Positions 49,668-61,226 of a stretch of DNA of 64,000 nt are shown here, in pieces; within the stretch, counting starts at the first letter, position 1; every line of letters starts with the position of its first letter. The DNA lies in NCBI RefSeq assembly GCF_047549485.1, contig NZ_CP180191.1:2728001-2792000 (forward strand), given 5' to 3'. This DNA comes from Piscinibacterium candidicorallinum. Lineage in GTDB: Bacteria; Pseudomonadota; Gammaproteobacteria; Burkholderiales; Burkholderiaceae_C. Both the position numbers and the translations under genes were made by a program. The notes under the pieces are model-generated. The model worked only from the letters and a program-made list of their open reading frames with translations. It had not been told where the DNA came from and did no database searches.

Positions 49668-51855
49668 ATCTTCACGCCGCCGCTTTCTGAAGACCACCGC
49701 AGCGGTCCCACTCGTTGCTGTCAGTGCCCACGCGCAGCCAGCCAGGGCCCGGCAGGACGCTGAGTCATCAGTCACGCAGTATGTCGACCCCTTCATCGGC
49801 ACCAGCGGTACCGGTCACGTCGCGCCGGGTGCCACGGTCCCGTTCGGAATGGTGTTCCCCGGCCCCGACAATGCCGACCGCGGCTGGAGCTACAGCGCCG
49901 GCTATCAGCACGGCAACCCGCGCATCCTGGGCTTCTCCAATACTCGGCAGAGCGGTGCCGGGATTCCCGAGCTGGGCGATGTGCTGCTGCAGCCGCGTTC
50001 AGGAACCGGCTGGACCGCACGCACGCAGGACTTCAGTGCGCGCAAGTCCGATGAACACGCCCGACCCGGCTGGTACAGCGTCCGCCTGAACGAACTGGGC
50101 GTTCGCGTTGAGCTGACCGCCACACCCAAGGTGGCGCTGCAGCGCTACCACCTGGATCGCCCGGGTCGCGTCCAGGTCCTGATCGACCTCCAGCATGGTC
50201 TGAACTTCGCAGAGCAGCCCGCTGTCACCGCGGCCCAGGTCACCGATCGGCCCGACGGCCTGCAGGGCACCCTGCACCGCAAGAACTGGGTCGAGCGTCA
50301 GGTGTCCTTCATCGTGCAGTTCAGCCATCCGGTGCTTGCGCGCGAGGTGCTGCCTGCCAAACCGGGCGAGAAGGGCCCGCGCATGCTGCTGACGTTTGAC
50401 CTGGGCCGAGACCGCATCCTGGATGCCCGCGTTGCGCTGTCCACCGTCGACGAAGCCGGTGCCCTTGCCAACCTGCAGACCGCCGCTGGCCTGCACTTTG
50501 AGTCCGCGCGCGTTGCGGCAGATGAAGCCTGGAACGCCCTGCTGGGAAGAATCCGGATCAACGCCGATACGCGCACCAAGCGCCTGTTCTACTCTGCTCT
50601 GTACCGCACACTGCAGCACCCGAGCGAGATTGCCGACGCAGACGGGCGGGTACGAGGCCCGCGCGGCGAGATCCTGCAGGCACCCAACGGCCAGTACTAC
50701 TCCACGCTGAGCCTGTGGGACACCTTCCGGGCTTCACATCCGCTCTTCACCCTGATCGTGCCCGAGCGCGTTCCGGGCTTCGTCAACACCATGCTCGCGC
50801 ATCACCGTCAGATGGGCTGGCTGCCGCTGTGGACGGCCTGGGGGCGCGAAACCTACTGCATGATCGGCAACCCGGCGCTGCCCGTGATCGCGGATGCGCT
50901 GGTGAAGGGCTTTGCCGCCGACGGTGCCATCGATGCCCGCGCCGCGCTCACAGCCATGATCGAGACCAGCACGCGCGATCGGCACGATGCCCCCGAATGG
51001 GCGCAGCAGGGCTGGCGCGTGCTGGACCGCTATGGCTATCTGCCCTTCGATGTCCAGAAGGGCGAGTCTGTCAGCAAGACAGCTGAGCTGGGCTACGGTG
51101 ACGCGGCGGTGGCACAGGTCGCCCGGCTACTGGATCAGCCGGAGATCGCGCAGCGTTTCAGCACGCGCTCACGCAGCTGGCTGCGTCTGTTCGATGACCA
51201 GACACGTACGTTGCGTGGCAAGGACAGCCAGGGCCAGTGGCGCACACCCTTCGATCCCGTCATGGCGACGTCGCCGCTGAAGAACCCGGGTGACTACACC
51301 GAGGCCAATGCCTGGCAGTACACCGGCACCCCCGCCCTGCACGACGCCCTCGGGTTTCGTGATCGGCTTGGCGGACCCCAGGCCCTGGAGCGCTGGCTGG
51401 ACCGCTTCTTCAGCCTGCCCGTACCCAACCCGGACAAGCATCTCGGTCAGGAGGCCTTGATCGGCCAATACGCCCACGGCAACGAACCCAGCCACCACAT
51501 CACCTGGCTCTACGCGCTGACTGGCGCTCCGCACAAGGGGCAGGCGCTGCGCAGGCGCATTGTCCGGCGCTTCTACGGCACCGGCCCCGCAGGCCTGGTG
51601 GGCAATGACGACGTGGGGCAGATGAGCGCATGGCTCGTCTTCGCCATGCTCGGCTTCTACCCGGCAGAGCCATTCAGCGGCCAATACACACTCGGCCAGC
51701 CGATGCTCGAGAGCGCCAGGATCCAGCTGCCAGGCGGGCGCGTGCTGCAGATTGCGGGGCAGGGCCGAAACGCAAGCTTCAATGGCGAGCGGATTGCATC
51801 GCACCAGATCGCACACGCGCTGCTGGTCCGCGGCGGCGTGCTGCGCTTTAATTGA
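49660..51855 (+). CDS. GH92 alpha-mannosidase, TAT-exported
   Basis: 731 residues from the ATG at 49660, overlapping the previous stop by 8 bases. The start SSRRRFLKTTAAV is a twin-arginine signal, so the enzyme is exported folded. GH92 landmarks are VDPFIGTSGTGH, the conserved HGNEPSHHITWLY and GNDDVGQMSAW, the latter holding catalytic acids. GH92 enzymes are calcium-dependent exo-alpha-mannosidases, mostly alpha-1,2. It ends the operon. Confidence 0.93.
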   Translation: MHESSRRRFLKTTAAVPLVAVSAHAQPARARQDAESSVTQYVDPFIGTSGTGHVAPGATVPFGMVFPGPDNADRGWSYSAGYQHGNPRILGFSNTRQSGAGIPELGDVLLQPRSGTGWTARTQDFSARKSDEHARPGWYSVRLNELGVRVELTATPKVALQRYHLDRPGRVQVLIDLQHGLNFAEQPAVTAAQVTDRPDGLQGTLHRKNWVERQVSFIVQFSHPVLAREVLPAKPGEKGPRMLLTFDLGRDRILDARVALSTVDEAGALANLQTAAGLHFESARVAADEAWNALLGRIRINADTRTKRLFYSALYRTLQHPSEIADADGRVRGPRGEILQAPNGQYYSTLSLWDTFRASHPLFTLIVPERVPGFVNTMLAHHRQMGWLPLWTAWGRETYCMIGNPALPVIADALVKGFAADGAIDARAALTAMIETSTRDRHDAPEWAQQGWRVLDRYGYLPFDVQKGESVSKTAELGYGDAAVAQVARLLDQPEIAQRFSTRSRSWLRLFDDQTRTLRGKDSQGQWRTPFDPVMATSPLKNPGDYTEANAWQYTGTPALHDALGFRDRLGGPQALERWLDRFFSLPVPNPDKHLGQEALIGQYAHGNEPSHHITWLYALTGAPHKGQALRRRIVRRFYGTGPAGLVGNDDVGQMSAWLVFAMLGFYPAEPFSGQYTLGQPMLESARIQLPGGRVLQIAGQGRNASFNGERIASHQIAHALLVRGGVLRFN

Positions 51856-51863
51856 GCAGCGCG

Positions 51864-52325
51864 CTACAGCCCCAGCTCGCTCAATCCCGGATGATCCGCC
51901 GGGCGCGCACCCAGCGGCCAGAAGAACAGGCGGGCGCTTGCGGCAATCGGCAGGTCATTGATGCTGGCGAAGCGCCGGCGCATCAGGCCTTCGGGCGTGA
52001 ACTCCCAGTTCTCGTTGCCATAGCTGCGGAACCAGTGGCCGGAGTCGTCGTGCCACTCATAGGCAAAGCGCACCGCAATGCGGTGACCGTCGTGCGCCCA
52101 GAGCTCCTTGATGAGCCGGTAGTCCAGTTCGCGCGCCCATTTGCGCGTCAGAAAGGCGTGCACCTGCTCGCGGCCCACCGGGAACTCCGCCCGGTTGCGC
52201 CAGACGGTGTCGTCGGTATAGACCCCGACCACGCGGTCGGGGTCGCGGCTGTTCCATGCGTCTTCCGCGAGGCGGACTTTCTGCGCCGCGGACTCCAGCG
52301 TGAACGGGGGCAGCGGCGGCTTCAT
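51864..52325 (-). CDS. DUF1348 / SnoaL-like protein
   Basis: 153 residues. An NTF2-like cone fold: AEDAWNSRDPDRVVGVYTDD, FLTRKWARELDYRLIKELW and a central YEWHDDSGHWFRSYGNENWEF, which match DUF1348 closely. No known reaction. It is the last gene of the minus-strand cyanate-related block. Confidence 0.85.
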   Translation of the reverse strand: MKPPLPPFTLESAAQKVRLAEDAWNSRDPDRVVGVYTDDTVWRNRAEFPVGREQVHAFLTRKWARELDYRLIKELWAHDGHRIAVRFAYEWHDDSGHWFRSYGNENWEFTPEGLMRRRFASINDLPIAASARLFFWPLGARPADHPGLSELGL

Positions 52326-52406
52326 TCGCGTATCCCGGCGGCCCGCAAGGGCCGGTGCGTGTACCCAAGCGGCAGCAAAAGAAGCAGGCGCGATCTGGTC
52401 ATGGTC

Positions 52407-52850
52407 TCAGTAGGTCTTGTAGGGCAGGAACTTGCCGCTCATGACGATGCTCACGCGATCGCCCTTGGGGTCGGGTTCGCGCTTGAGGTCCATCTTGAAG
52501 TCGATGGCGCTCATGATGCCGTCGCCAAACTCCTCGTGGATCAGTTCCTTGAAGGTGGTGCCGTACACGCTCACCAGCTCGTAGAAGCGGTAGATCAGCG
52601 GATCAGTGGGCACGCTGGTGGGCAGGCTGCCCTTGTAGGGCACCACCATGAGCCACTTCTTCTCCTCGGCCGTGAGGCCGAAGATCTTGCCGATCGTGTC
52701 GGCCTGCTTCTTGTCCAGGGTCATCTGACCGAGGCAGGCTGCCGTCACCCACTCCTTGGACAGGCCGACCTTGGCGGCCACATCGGACCACTTCAGGCCC
52801 TTGGCCACCTTGGTGGCGATGATCTTCTCAGTGACTTCCAGACGGCTCAT
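52407..52850 (-). CDS. cynS: Cyanate hydratase (cyanase)
   Basis: 147 residues, the full length of the family. It converts cyanate and bicarbonate to ammonia and carbon dioxide. An N-terminal HTH-like domain precedes the catalytic domain with RFYELVSVYG and the Arg-Glu-Ser catalytic set; I see the arginine (IYRF), the glutamate in KELIHEEFGDG and IMSAIDF. The start overlaps the ABC ATPase stop (ATGA). Cotranscription with an uptake system supports a role in using cyanate as nitrogen. Confidence 0.96.
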   Translation of the reverse strand: MSRLEVTEKIIATKVAKGLKWSDVAAKVGLSKEWVTAACLGQMTLDKKQADTIGKIFGLTAEEKKWLMVVPYKGSLPTSVPTDPLIYRFYELVSVYGTTFKELIHEEFGDGIMSAIDFKMDLKREPDPKGDRVSIVMSGKFLPYKTY

Positions 52851-53761
52851 GCAATGCTCCTTGCAGGTTGATCAGCGGTTGAATCTGCGGCGGCCTGTAT
52901 GGCCTCGATGCGTACGGCGGGCAGCCCGGCCAGCCCCGGGCGCACCTCGGGCGGGTGCTCGGGTGCGCGCCCTTCCGAAAGCTGCGCGCTGCGTTCCACC
53001 AGAAAGTCCACGAGGTGATTGCGCAGGGCGTAGAACTGCGGGTCGTGGTGCAGACCGGCGCGCTGCCGATCGCGCGGCATGGTGTTCACCACGATCTCGG
53101 CCACGCGTGCCTGCGGGCCGTTACTCATCAGCAGAATGCGGTCGGCCAGCAGGATGGCCTCGTCCACATCGTGCGTAATCATGAACACCGTCTGCTGCGT
53201 GGCTGCGCAGATCTTCAGCAGCTCATCCTGGATGGTGCCGCGTGTCAGCGCATCGAGCGCGCCAAAGGGTTCGTCCAGCAGCAGCATGCGCGGCTCGATG
53301 GCAAAGGCCCGCGCAATGCCCACGCGCTGCTTCATGCCGCCGGACAGCGCACTGGGCTTCTTGTCGATGTGCTTGGTGAGACCCACCAGATCCACGTACT
53401 TGGCCACCTGTGCGTCCACCTGCGCACGCGACCAGTCCGGCCACTTGCTGCGCACCGCAAACGCTATGTTCTGGCGCACGGACAGCCAGGGCATCAGCGC
53501 ATGGCCTTGAAATACCACGCCGCGCTCCAGCCCGGGGCCACGCACCTCGCGGCCGTCCATGAAGACATAGCCTTCAGTGGCCTGCTCCAGACCCGCGAGG
53601 ACGTTGAGGATGGTGGTCTTGCCGCAGCCGCTGTGGCCGATGATGCAGACGAACTCGCCCTGCGTGAGCGTGAAGTTCACGCCGTCGAACACCGTGGCCG
53701 AGCCATAGCGCTTGGCCAGGCCTTCCACCTTCACCAGCGGCGCCTTGGGCTCAGTCGACAT
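52847..53761 (-). CDS. Cyanate/nitrate-type ABC transporter ATP-binding protein
   Basis: 304 residues. Walker A GHSGCGKTT, signature LSGGMKQRVGIARA and Walker B MLLLDEPFGALD are present. The overall sequence is of the NrtD/CynD/TauB group. The C-terminal ~50 residues extend past the usual end. Overlaps the permease gene by 11 bases. Confidence 0.92.
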   Translation of the reverse strand: MSTEPKAPLVKVEGLAKRYGSATVFDGVNFTLTQGEFVCIIGHSGCGKTTILNVLAGLEQATEGYVFMDGREVRGPGLERGVVFQGHALMPWLSVRQNIAFAVRSKWPDWSRAQVDAQVAKYVDLVGLTKHIDKKPSALSGGMKQRVGIARAFAIEPRMLLLDEPFGALDALTRGTIQDELLKICAATQQTVFMITHDVDEAILLADRILLMSNGPQARVAEIVVNTMPRDRQRAGLHHDPQFYALRNHLVDFLVERSAQLSEGRAPEHPPEVRPGLAGLPAVRIEAIQAAADSTADQPARSIA

Positions 53762-54629
53762 AGGTCACCGCCTTCTGCGCCCGGGCAAAGATCATGTCCA
53801 GACCCATGCCCACCACGCCGATGACCAGAATCGCAAAGATCACGTTCGGCAGGCTCAGGTTGTTCCATTCATTCCAGACGAAGTAGCCAATGCCCGTGCC
53901 TCCCACCAGCATCTCGGCGGCCACGATCACCAGCCACGCAATGCCCATGCTGATGCGCATGCCCGTGAGAATGGTGGGCGCCGCGGCGGGCAGGATCACT
54001 TCAAACGCACGCCGGAACGGGCCTACCTCCAGAGTGCGCGCCACGTTCAGCCAGTCGCGCCGCACGCTGGCGACGCCAAAGGCGGTGTTGATCAGCATCG
54101 GCCAGAGGCTGCAGATGAAGATGACAAAGATCCCGCTCGCGGTGGAGTCCTTGATCGTGTAGAGCGCCAGCGGCATCCAGGCCAGCGGCGAGATGGGCTT
54201 GAGCACCTGGATGAAAGGGTCGAGCGCGCGATAGATCAGTGGGCTCATGCCGATCACGAAGCCCAGCGGAATGGCCACCAGCGCGGCCAGCAGGTAGCCC
54301 AGACCCACGCGCCCGAGCGAATACGCCAGCTGCAGGCCGATGCCCTTGTCGTTCGGCCCGTGGTCATAGAACGGGTCCGACAGATGCTTGAGCATGGTGC
54401 TGCCCAACTGCGCCGGCGTGGGAAAGCCGCTCTTGCCGGGCGCAGGCGCACCACCATCCACGCTCTTGCCCATGAGCTTGGCGTACTCGATCTGCTCGGG
54501 CGTCATGGCCGCAGCTGCGGGCGCCGCGCTGCCTGCCGGCCCGCCCAGCGTGGCCAGATGCCAGGCGCCCAGCAGCACGATCAGCAACAGCAGCGAGAGC
54601 ACCGCCGCCCGGAAGTTCAGGGATCGCAT
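53751..54629 (-). CDS. Cyanate/nitrate-type ABC transporter permease
   Basis: 292 residues with an N-terminal helix and five further hydrophobic helices. The EAA loop is EVILPAAAPTILTGMRISMG. The sequence resembles NrtB/CynB. A ~70-residue periplasmic segment follows the first helix, as in nitrate transporters. Confidence 0.9.
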   Translation of the reverse strand: MRSLNFRAAVLSLLLLIVLLGAWHLATLGGPAGSAAPAAAAMTPEQIEYAKLMGKSVDGGAPAPGKSGFPTPAQLGSTMLKHLSDPFYDHGPNDKGIGLQLAYSLGRVGLGYLLAALVAIPLGFVIGMSPLIYRALDPFIQVLKPISPLAWMPLALYTIKDSTASGIFVIFICSLWPMLINTAFGVASVRRDWLNVARTLEVGPFRRAFEVILPAAAPTILTGMRISMGIAWLVIVAAEMLVGGTGIGYFVWNEWNNLSLPNVIFAILVIGVVGMGLDMIFARAQKAVTYVD

Positions 54630-54644
54630 GCGAAAGCCGGTGCG

Positions 54645-56060
54645 TCAGGTGCGCTTGATCGCAAAGCCTGCGATGTAGGCCTCGGGCTTCTCTGGATCGA
54701 AGGTCTTGCCCATCACCGTGAAGCGCGGGTAGTTGCCCTGCTTGGCGTCCGGCGGCGTCTGGCCTAGCGCAGCCATTTGCTTGCGTGCATCGGTGATCAA
54801 GAACACGCGCTCGGCGATCTGCTTGTAGTTCACCTCGCCCTTGAGATAACCCCAGCGCTTCATCTGCGTGAGCATCCAGACTGCCATGCTCTGCCACGGG
54901 ATCGGGTCGAAGTCGGCGCGGTCCGGCACGGTGCGCACATTGCCCAGCCCGTCTGCAAACTTTCCGGTCAGCACTTGCGCCACCACTGTTTCCGGCTGGT
55001 TCAGATACGCCTGCGGCGAGATCACCTTGGCAATCAGTTCGCGGTTCTTGGCATCGCGCGCCATCGCTGCGGCCGTAAGCACCGAGCGGAACAGGGCCGC
55101 GAAGGTGTTGGGGTTCTTCTGGATGAATTCCGTACTCGTGCCGAAGGCGCAGCAGGGGTGACCGTTCCAGAGATCCTTGGTCAGCAGGTGGATGAACCCC
55201 ACCTCCTCAAACACCGCGCGCTGGTTGAAGGGGTCCGGGCCGAGAAAGCCGTCGATGTTTCCGGCGCGCAGGTTGGCCACCATCTCCGGCGGCGGCACCA
55301 CGCGGATCTGGATGTCACGATCCGGGTCCAGCCCGGCCTCCGCCACGTAGTAGCGCAGCAGGAAGTTGTGCATCGAGTACTCGAAGGGCACCGCGAACTT
55401 GAAGCCCTTCCAGGTCTTCGGGTCGCGCTTGTCCTTGTGCTTGACAGACAGCGTGATGGCCTGGCCGTTGGTGTTCTGGATCGTGGCCACGTTCATCGGC
55501 GTGGCCGTGCTGCCCAGGCCCAGGCTGATGGCCAGCGGCATGGGGCTCAGGAAGTGCGTGGCGTCGTATTCCTTGTTGAGCATCTTGTCGCGGATCAACG
55601 CCCAGCCGGCCGTCTTGACCACTTCCACGTTCAAGCCCTGGCGGCGGTAGAAGCCCAGCGGGTGCGCCATGATCAGCGGCGTGGCGCAGGTGATCGGGAT
55701 GAAGCCGATCTTCAGGTCCTTCTTCTCGATGGCGCCCTTTTCCTGCGCCATGGCCTGCAAGCTGGCAATGGGCAGCACACTGCTGATGGCGGCCATGGCC
55801 GTGCGGCGGCCCACCGCACGCAGGAAGTTGCGGCGCAGCGCATCCTGCGGAAACAGCGCCTTGACCACTGCCGCTTCCACGAACTGGCGCGACTCTTCTT
55901 CCACCCGGCTTTCCAGCGAGGTGGCCGCCGCGCGCTGGCGCAGCTCGGCGGCGGCGTGCTCGGCTGCGCTGCCGTGCTCGCCGCAGGCGCAGCGCATCAG
56001 CAGCGGACGATCGGCGTCGTAGGGATCGTGATGCAGGGCATCCGTGTTCGGCTCGGTCAT
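54645..56060 (-). CDS. Cyanate/nitrate-type ABC transporter substrate-binding protein
   Basis: 471 residues. The mature domain (LKIGFIPITCATPLIMAHPLG ... NLRAGNIDGFLGPDPFNQ) is of the NrtA/CmpA fold. It is preceded by a ~100-residue leader whose twin-arginine-like segment RRNFLRAVGRRTAMAA is a probable TAT signal and which starts with a CxCGxH cluster. The leader is longer than in most homologues. Ligand may be cyanate given the downstream cynS. Confidence 0.88.
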   Translation of the reverse strand: MTEPNTDALHHDPYDADRPLLMRCACGEHGSAAEHAAAELRQRAAATSLESRVEEESRQFVEAAVVKALFPQDALRRNFLRAVGRRTAMAAISSVLPIASLQAMAQEKGAIEKKDLKIGFIPITCATPLIMAHPLGFYRRQGLNVEVVKTAGWALIRDKMLNKEYDATHFLSPMPLAISLGLGSTATPMNVATIQNTNGQAITLSVKHKDKRDPKTWKGFKFAVPFEYSMHNFLLRYYVAEAGLDPDRDIQIRVVPPPEMVANLRAGNIDGFLGPDPFNQRAVFEEVGFIHLLTKDLWNGHPCCAFGTSTEFIQKNPNTFAALFRSVLTAAAMARDAKNRELIAKVISPQAYLNQPETVVAQVLTGKFADGLGNVRTVPDRADFDPIPWQSMAVWMLTQMKRWGYLKGEVNYKQIAERVFLITDARKQMAALGQTPPDAKQGNYPRFTVMGKTFDPEKPEAYIAGFAIKRT

Positions 56061-56215
56061 GGCAGCTCCAGCTCGGTGGTTCGTCTGGAACGCACTCTAC
56101 GGAGCCGCGACGAGCAGCGGCATCGTTGCGGGCCGACTCTTCATGTAGGGCTGCAACTACAGGGTTGTTCCCCGGTACGCGGCGCCGTGGCGCACGCGGG
56201 CCCAGCTAGGCTGCA

Positions 56216-56884
56216 TCAGGGCTGAAGCAGATCCATGCGCACGGCAAACAGCGCCAGTTCCACGTCATTGCGCACGCCGGTCTTCTCCAGAACGCGCGTG
56301 CGGTAGGTGGACACCGTATTGGGCGACAGGCTCAATTGCTCGGCAATCTCGCCGACGCTGCGGCCGCCGGCCAGCAGCTGGAACACCTGGTACTCCCGGT
56401 GCGACAAGCGCTCGTGCAGGGGCTGGTCATCCTCGGCCTTGCGCCCGCCTGCGCCCACGGCGCCGGCCAGCAGCTCGGCCACGCTGGGCGTGATGAACAG
56501 CTGCCCGCGCGCCACCAGGCGGATGGCGTCGATCATCTGCTCGCTGTCTGCGCTCTTGTTCAGGTAGCCCGCCGCGCCCAGCTTCAAGCTGCGCACCGCG
56601 TACTGCCGGTCCGGGTAGGTGGACAGCATCAGCACCGGCAGCTTGGGGAACTCGGTCTTCAGGGCCTTGAGCACATCCAGGCCATCGCGCTGCGGCATGG
56701 CAATGTCCAGCAGCACCACATCCGGCCCCTCGCCGGACTCGCGGCCGGCGCGTGTGAGGCGCAGCGCATCCGGGCCGTTGGCAGCCTCGCCCATCACACG
56801 CAGGTCCTCGGCCTCGGCCAGGATCTGCTTGATGCCCTGGCGAACAATCAGATGGTCGTCGCAGATGAGGACGCGCAGGGTCAT
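56216..56884 (-). CDS. NarL/LuxR-family response regulator
   Basis: 222 residues. Receiver domain with the phosphoacceptor in VVLLDIAMPQRDG, then a LuxR helix-turn-helix (LSHREYQVFQLLAGGRSVGE, LSPNTVSTYRTRVLEKTG). Overlaps the kinase gene by four bases, so they form one two-component pair. Probably controls the adjacent transporter-cyanase operon. Confidence 0.93.
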   Translation of the reverse strand: MTLRVLICDDHLIVRQGIKQILAEAEDLRVMGEAANGPDALRLTRAGRESGEGPDVVLLDIAMPQRDGLDVLKALKTEFPKLPVLMLSTYPDRQYAVRSLKLGAAGYLNKSADSEQMIDAIRLVARGQLFITPSVAELLAGAVGAGGRKAEDDQPLHERLSHREYQVFQLLAGGRSVGEIAEQLSLSPNTVSTYRTRVLEKTGVRNDVELALFAVRMDLLQP

Positions 56885-58074
56885 TGCAGCGGCGCCTGCG
56901 CAGACTCATTCGGCGCCTCAGGCGGCGTATCAAGCGGCATCACCAGGCGCACCGTGGTGCCCCGCCCCGGGCTGCTCTCAATGCCCAGACGCCCGCCAAA
57001 CTGCGCCGCGCGCTCGCGCATGCCCAGCACGCCATAGCTGCGCGGGTCCGTCAGTGCCTCGGGCGCGGCGCCCACGCCGTCGTCACGGACCTGCAGGTAC
57101 AGCACCGGTGCGGGCGGCGCGTCCACATCGATTCGGATGGCCACCGTCTTCGCCCGGGCGTGGCGTGCCACGTTCGACAGCACCTCCTGGAAGATACGGA
57201 ACACGGCAATGGCCAGCCCGCCCTCGGGCGCCGGCACGCCCGCCGCCACAAAAATCTTGAAGTCCACCGCGCAGTCGTCACTGCAGGCCAGCTGGAATTC
57301 CTGCGCCTGCCACTCCAGCGCCGCCCACAGGCCCTGGTGGTCCAGGATGCTGGGGCGCAGGTCGGTGATGATGCGGCCCACAGCGTCTACCGCCGTGTCC
57401 ACCAGCCCGCCCATGCGGCCGCATTTGGCCTGCAGCGCGTCCTTCTGAGCGGAGTCACCGAGGCGGCGCTCCATCCAGTTCAGGTCCATCTTCAGCGCCA
57501 CCAGGATGGAGCCCAGCTCATCGTGAATCTCGCGAGCGATGCGCTTGCGCTCGGTCTCGCGCACGGCCTCCAGGTGATGCGCCAACTCGCGCAGCTGCGC
57601 CGTACGCTCGGCCACGCGGCGCTCCAGCTCGTCATGGCTGGCGCGCAGCAGCTCCTGCGCCCGCTTGCGGGCCGAGATGTCCACGAAGGTCACCACCGCG
57701 CCGCGCACCTGCCCGTCTTCAAGAATCGGGTAGCTCGAATACTCCGCGGCAAAGGGCGTGTGGTCGGCACGCCAGAGCACCTCGTCATCGATGCGGCAGG
57801 GCATGCCTCGGCGAAAGGCATTGAAGATCGGGCAGTCGCACTCCGGGTAATGGCGCCCGTCTCCATGCGAGTGATGGATCAACTCATGCATGTTGCGGCC
57901 GAGCACCTCTTCGGTGCGCCAGCCCAGCATGTCCACGGCGGCCCGGTTCACAAAGGTGCAGGCGCCATCCATATCAATGCCGAAGATGCCTTCGCCCGTG
58001 CTTTCCAGCAGCAGGGCCAGGCGGCGGCCGGCGTCATCGGCGGTGCTGGATGACCAGGGTTCGGCGATTGTCAT
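56881..58074 (-). CDS. PAS-domain sensor histidine kinase (NarX-type HisKA_3)
   Basis: 397 residues, no membrane helix, so it is soluble. A PAS domain with bound-cofactor potential (residues ~18-140, including the cysteines in YPECDCPIF) is followed by HisKA_3 (ERKRIAREIHDELGSI, phosphorylatable His) and a HATPase_c domain (DDGVGAA, YGVLGMRERA). Two cysteines in the PAS region could bind heme or a redox group. Confidence 0.92.
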   Translation of the reverse strand: MTIAEPWSSSTADDAGRRLALLLESTGEGIFGIDMDGACTFVNRAAVDMLGWRTEEVLGRNMHELIHHSHGDGRHYPECDCPIFNAFRRGMPCRIDDEVLWRADHTPFAAEYSSYPILEDGQVRGAVVTFVDISARKRAQELLRASHDELERRVAERTAQLRELAHHLEAVRETERKRIAREIHDELGSILVALKMDLNWMERRLGDSAQKDALQAKCGRMGGLVDTAVDAVGRIITDLRPSILDHQGLWAALEWQAQEFQLACSDDCAVDFKIFVAAGVPAPEGGLAIAVFRIFQEVLSNVARHARAKTVAIRIDVDAPPAPVLYLQVRDDGVGAAPEALTDPRSYGVLGMRERAAQFGGRLGIESSPGRGTTVRLVMPLDTPPEAPNESAQAPLQ

Positions 58075-58232
58075 GCATGCAATTCAGCAAGGCCTGTGCC
58101 AAACCCATCCGTTCGCTGGGGTCATCCCGTCTCGCCACGAAAATATTCTGTCCAAGACAGTTACAAACACCTACACTGAATCCAGACGCAAACGGAGTTG
58201 CTAGCTCCGCAAATTTGCGCCGGAAAGCGTGT

Positions 58233-58982
58233 GTGCTCAAGCTCCTGCAGCGGTTTGTCTTGGTCATCGCCGGTCTAGGCGCATGGCCAGCTTGGGCCAG
58301 CCATGACCCGCTACATCTGAGCTTTCCGGAAAACCCGCCGCTGTCCTACACCAACGGCGCCGGGCCGCGCGGCCTGTTCATCGAGGCGCTGCGCCAACGC
58401 AGCGCCAGCACCAACCTGGTGCTGAGCTTCGAATCGCGCCCGCCCAAGCGCATCCTTGCCGAGATCGAAGCCAACCGCAGCCCCATCTGCTCGGTGGGCT
58501 GGTACAGAACGGCGGAGCGCGAGGCCTTTGCCAAGTTCAGCCGCCCCATCTACCGGGACCGCGCCATCACCATCGTCTCGGCCCTGCCCGCCAGCACCTT
58601 TGCTGAAGCAGGCAGCCTGTCGGTGCTGCTGGCGCGCGGCACCTATCGCATCGGCGCCATCTCCGGCCTGTCCTACGGCCCGGAGGTGGACCGCATTCTT
58701 GCGGGGCACCAGAGCATGGTGATGCGCCCCACGGTGACCGTGGAGCAGTTGCTGCGCATGGTGGTGGCCGGCCGCGTGCCGCTGGCGGTGGCCACTGAAG
58801 AACACCTCAACTGGTTTCTCGAGCGGGAGCCAGGCGATACGCGCCTGACGCGCCTGGCCCTGAGCGATCTGCCGAAGACCGGCCCGCAGCGCTACATCAT
58901 GTGCTCGCGCCGCACGCCCGATGAGCTCATCAAGCGGATTGACGCGCTGATTGGCGACGGTCTGGTACCCGGCCACAACTAG
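58233..58982 (+). CDS. Periplasmic solute-binding protein (SBP_bac_3-like)
   Basis: 249 residues from the GTG at 58233, which places a signal peptide (LKLLQRFVLVIAGLGAWPAWAS) at the N-terminus; longer frames lack this. The body (GLFIEALRQRSASTN, RPIYRDRAITIVSAL, LLRMVVAGRVPLAVATEE) resembles the amino-acid-type binding fold without an associated transporter. Divergent from the histidine kinase gene, so it may sense a ligand for it. Confidence 0.75.
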   Translation: MLKLLQRFVLVIAGLGAWPAWASHDPLHLSFPENPPLSYTNGAGPRGLFIEALRQRSASTNLVLSFESRPPKRILAEIEANRSPICSVGWYRTAEREAFAKFSRPIYRDRAITIVSALPASTFAEAGSLSVLLARGTYRIGAISGLSYGPEVDRILAGHQSMVMRPTVTVEQLLRMVVAGRVPLAVATEEHLNWFLEREPGDTRLTRLALSDLPKTGPQRYIMCSRRTPDELIKRIDALIGDGLVPGHN

Positions 58983-59386
58983 CGCCGTCCACACGCTCGG
59001 CGCAGTGGCCCGCACGTTCCGGGCACGCAGTCGCCCAAGCAGCCCCGCGCCCCGCGGCGCCCGCACCATGCACGCCCGCGCCCGCATGTGCCCGAAAGCC
59101 CCGGTGGCGGCCTGCTCGCCCCGCACCGGCCCTCCCCGCCTGCGCAGGCGCAGAAATTGGCAGACGGTATCGCGCTTCTGGTGCGGCTTTCCAGCCACTT
59201 TGGCCTGAAGAGCCGCATCCAGAGCCATTCTTGGTCTACGAGTCCGGGCCAGCACCGGCATGATTGATCTGGCGTGGCCCATACAATCGATTGGCCGTCC
59301 TGACCCCAGCGTCCGGACCCGCATTGCCACATATTGACCGACGAGCGCAGCCGCCGGCGCGCCGCACACCGAAGCCATACACCTCC
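58983..59386. other. Intergenic stretch before glnS
   Basis: About 400 bases of high-GC sequence with no supported gene. It should contain the glnS promoter; I see no clear hexamers or riboswitch-like structure. Confidence 0.3.
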
Positions 59387-61189
<1,803 letters not shown>

Positions 61190-61226
61190 GCCTGCTGCAA
61201 CTGCAACAGCACAGCCCAGCCTGCCT

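Noticed and set aside
54777..56225. Plus-strand frame of 482 codons, histidine/arginine-rich
   Set aside because: Antisense of the substrate-binding protein gene.
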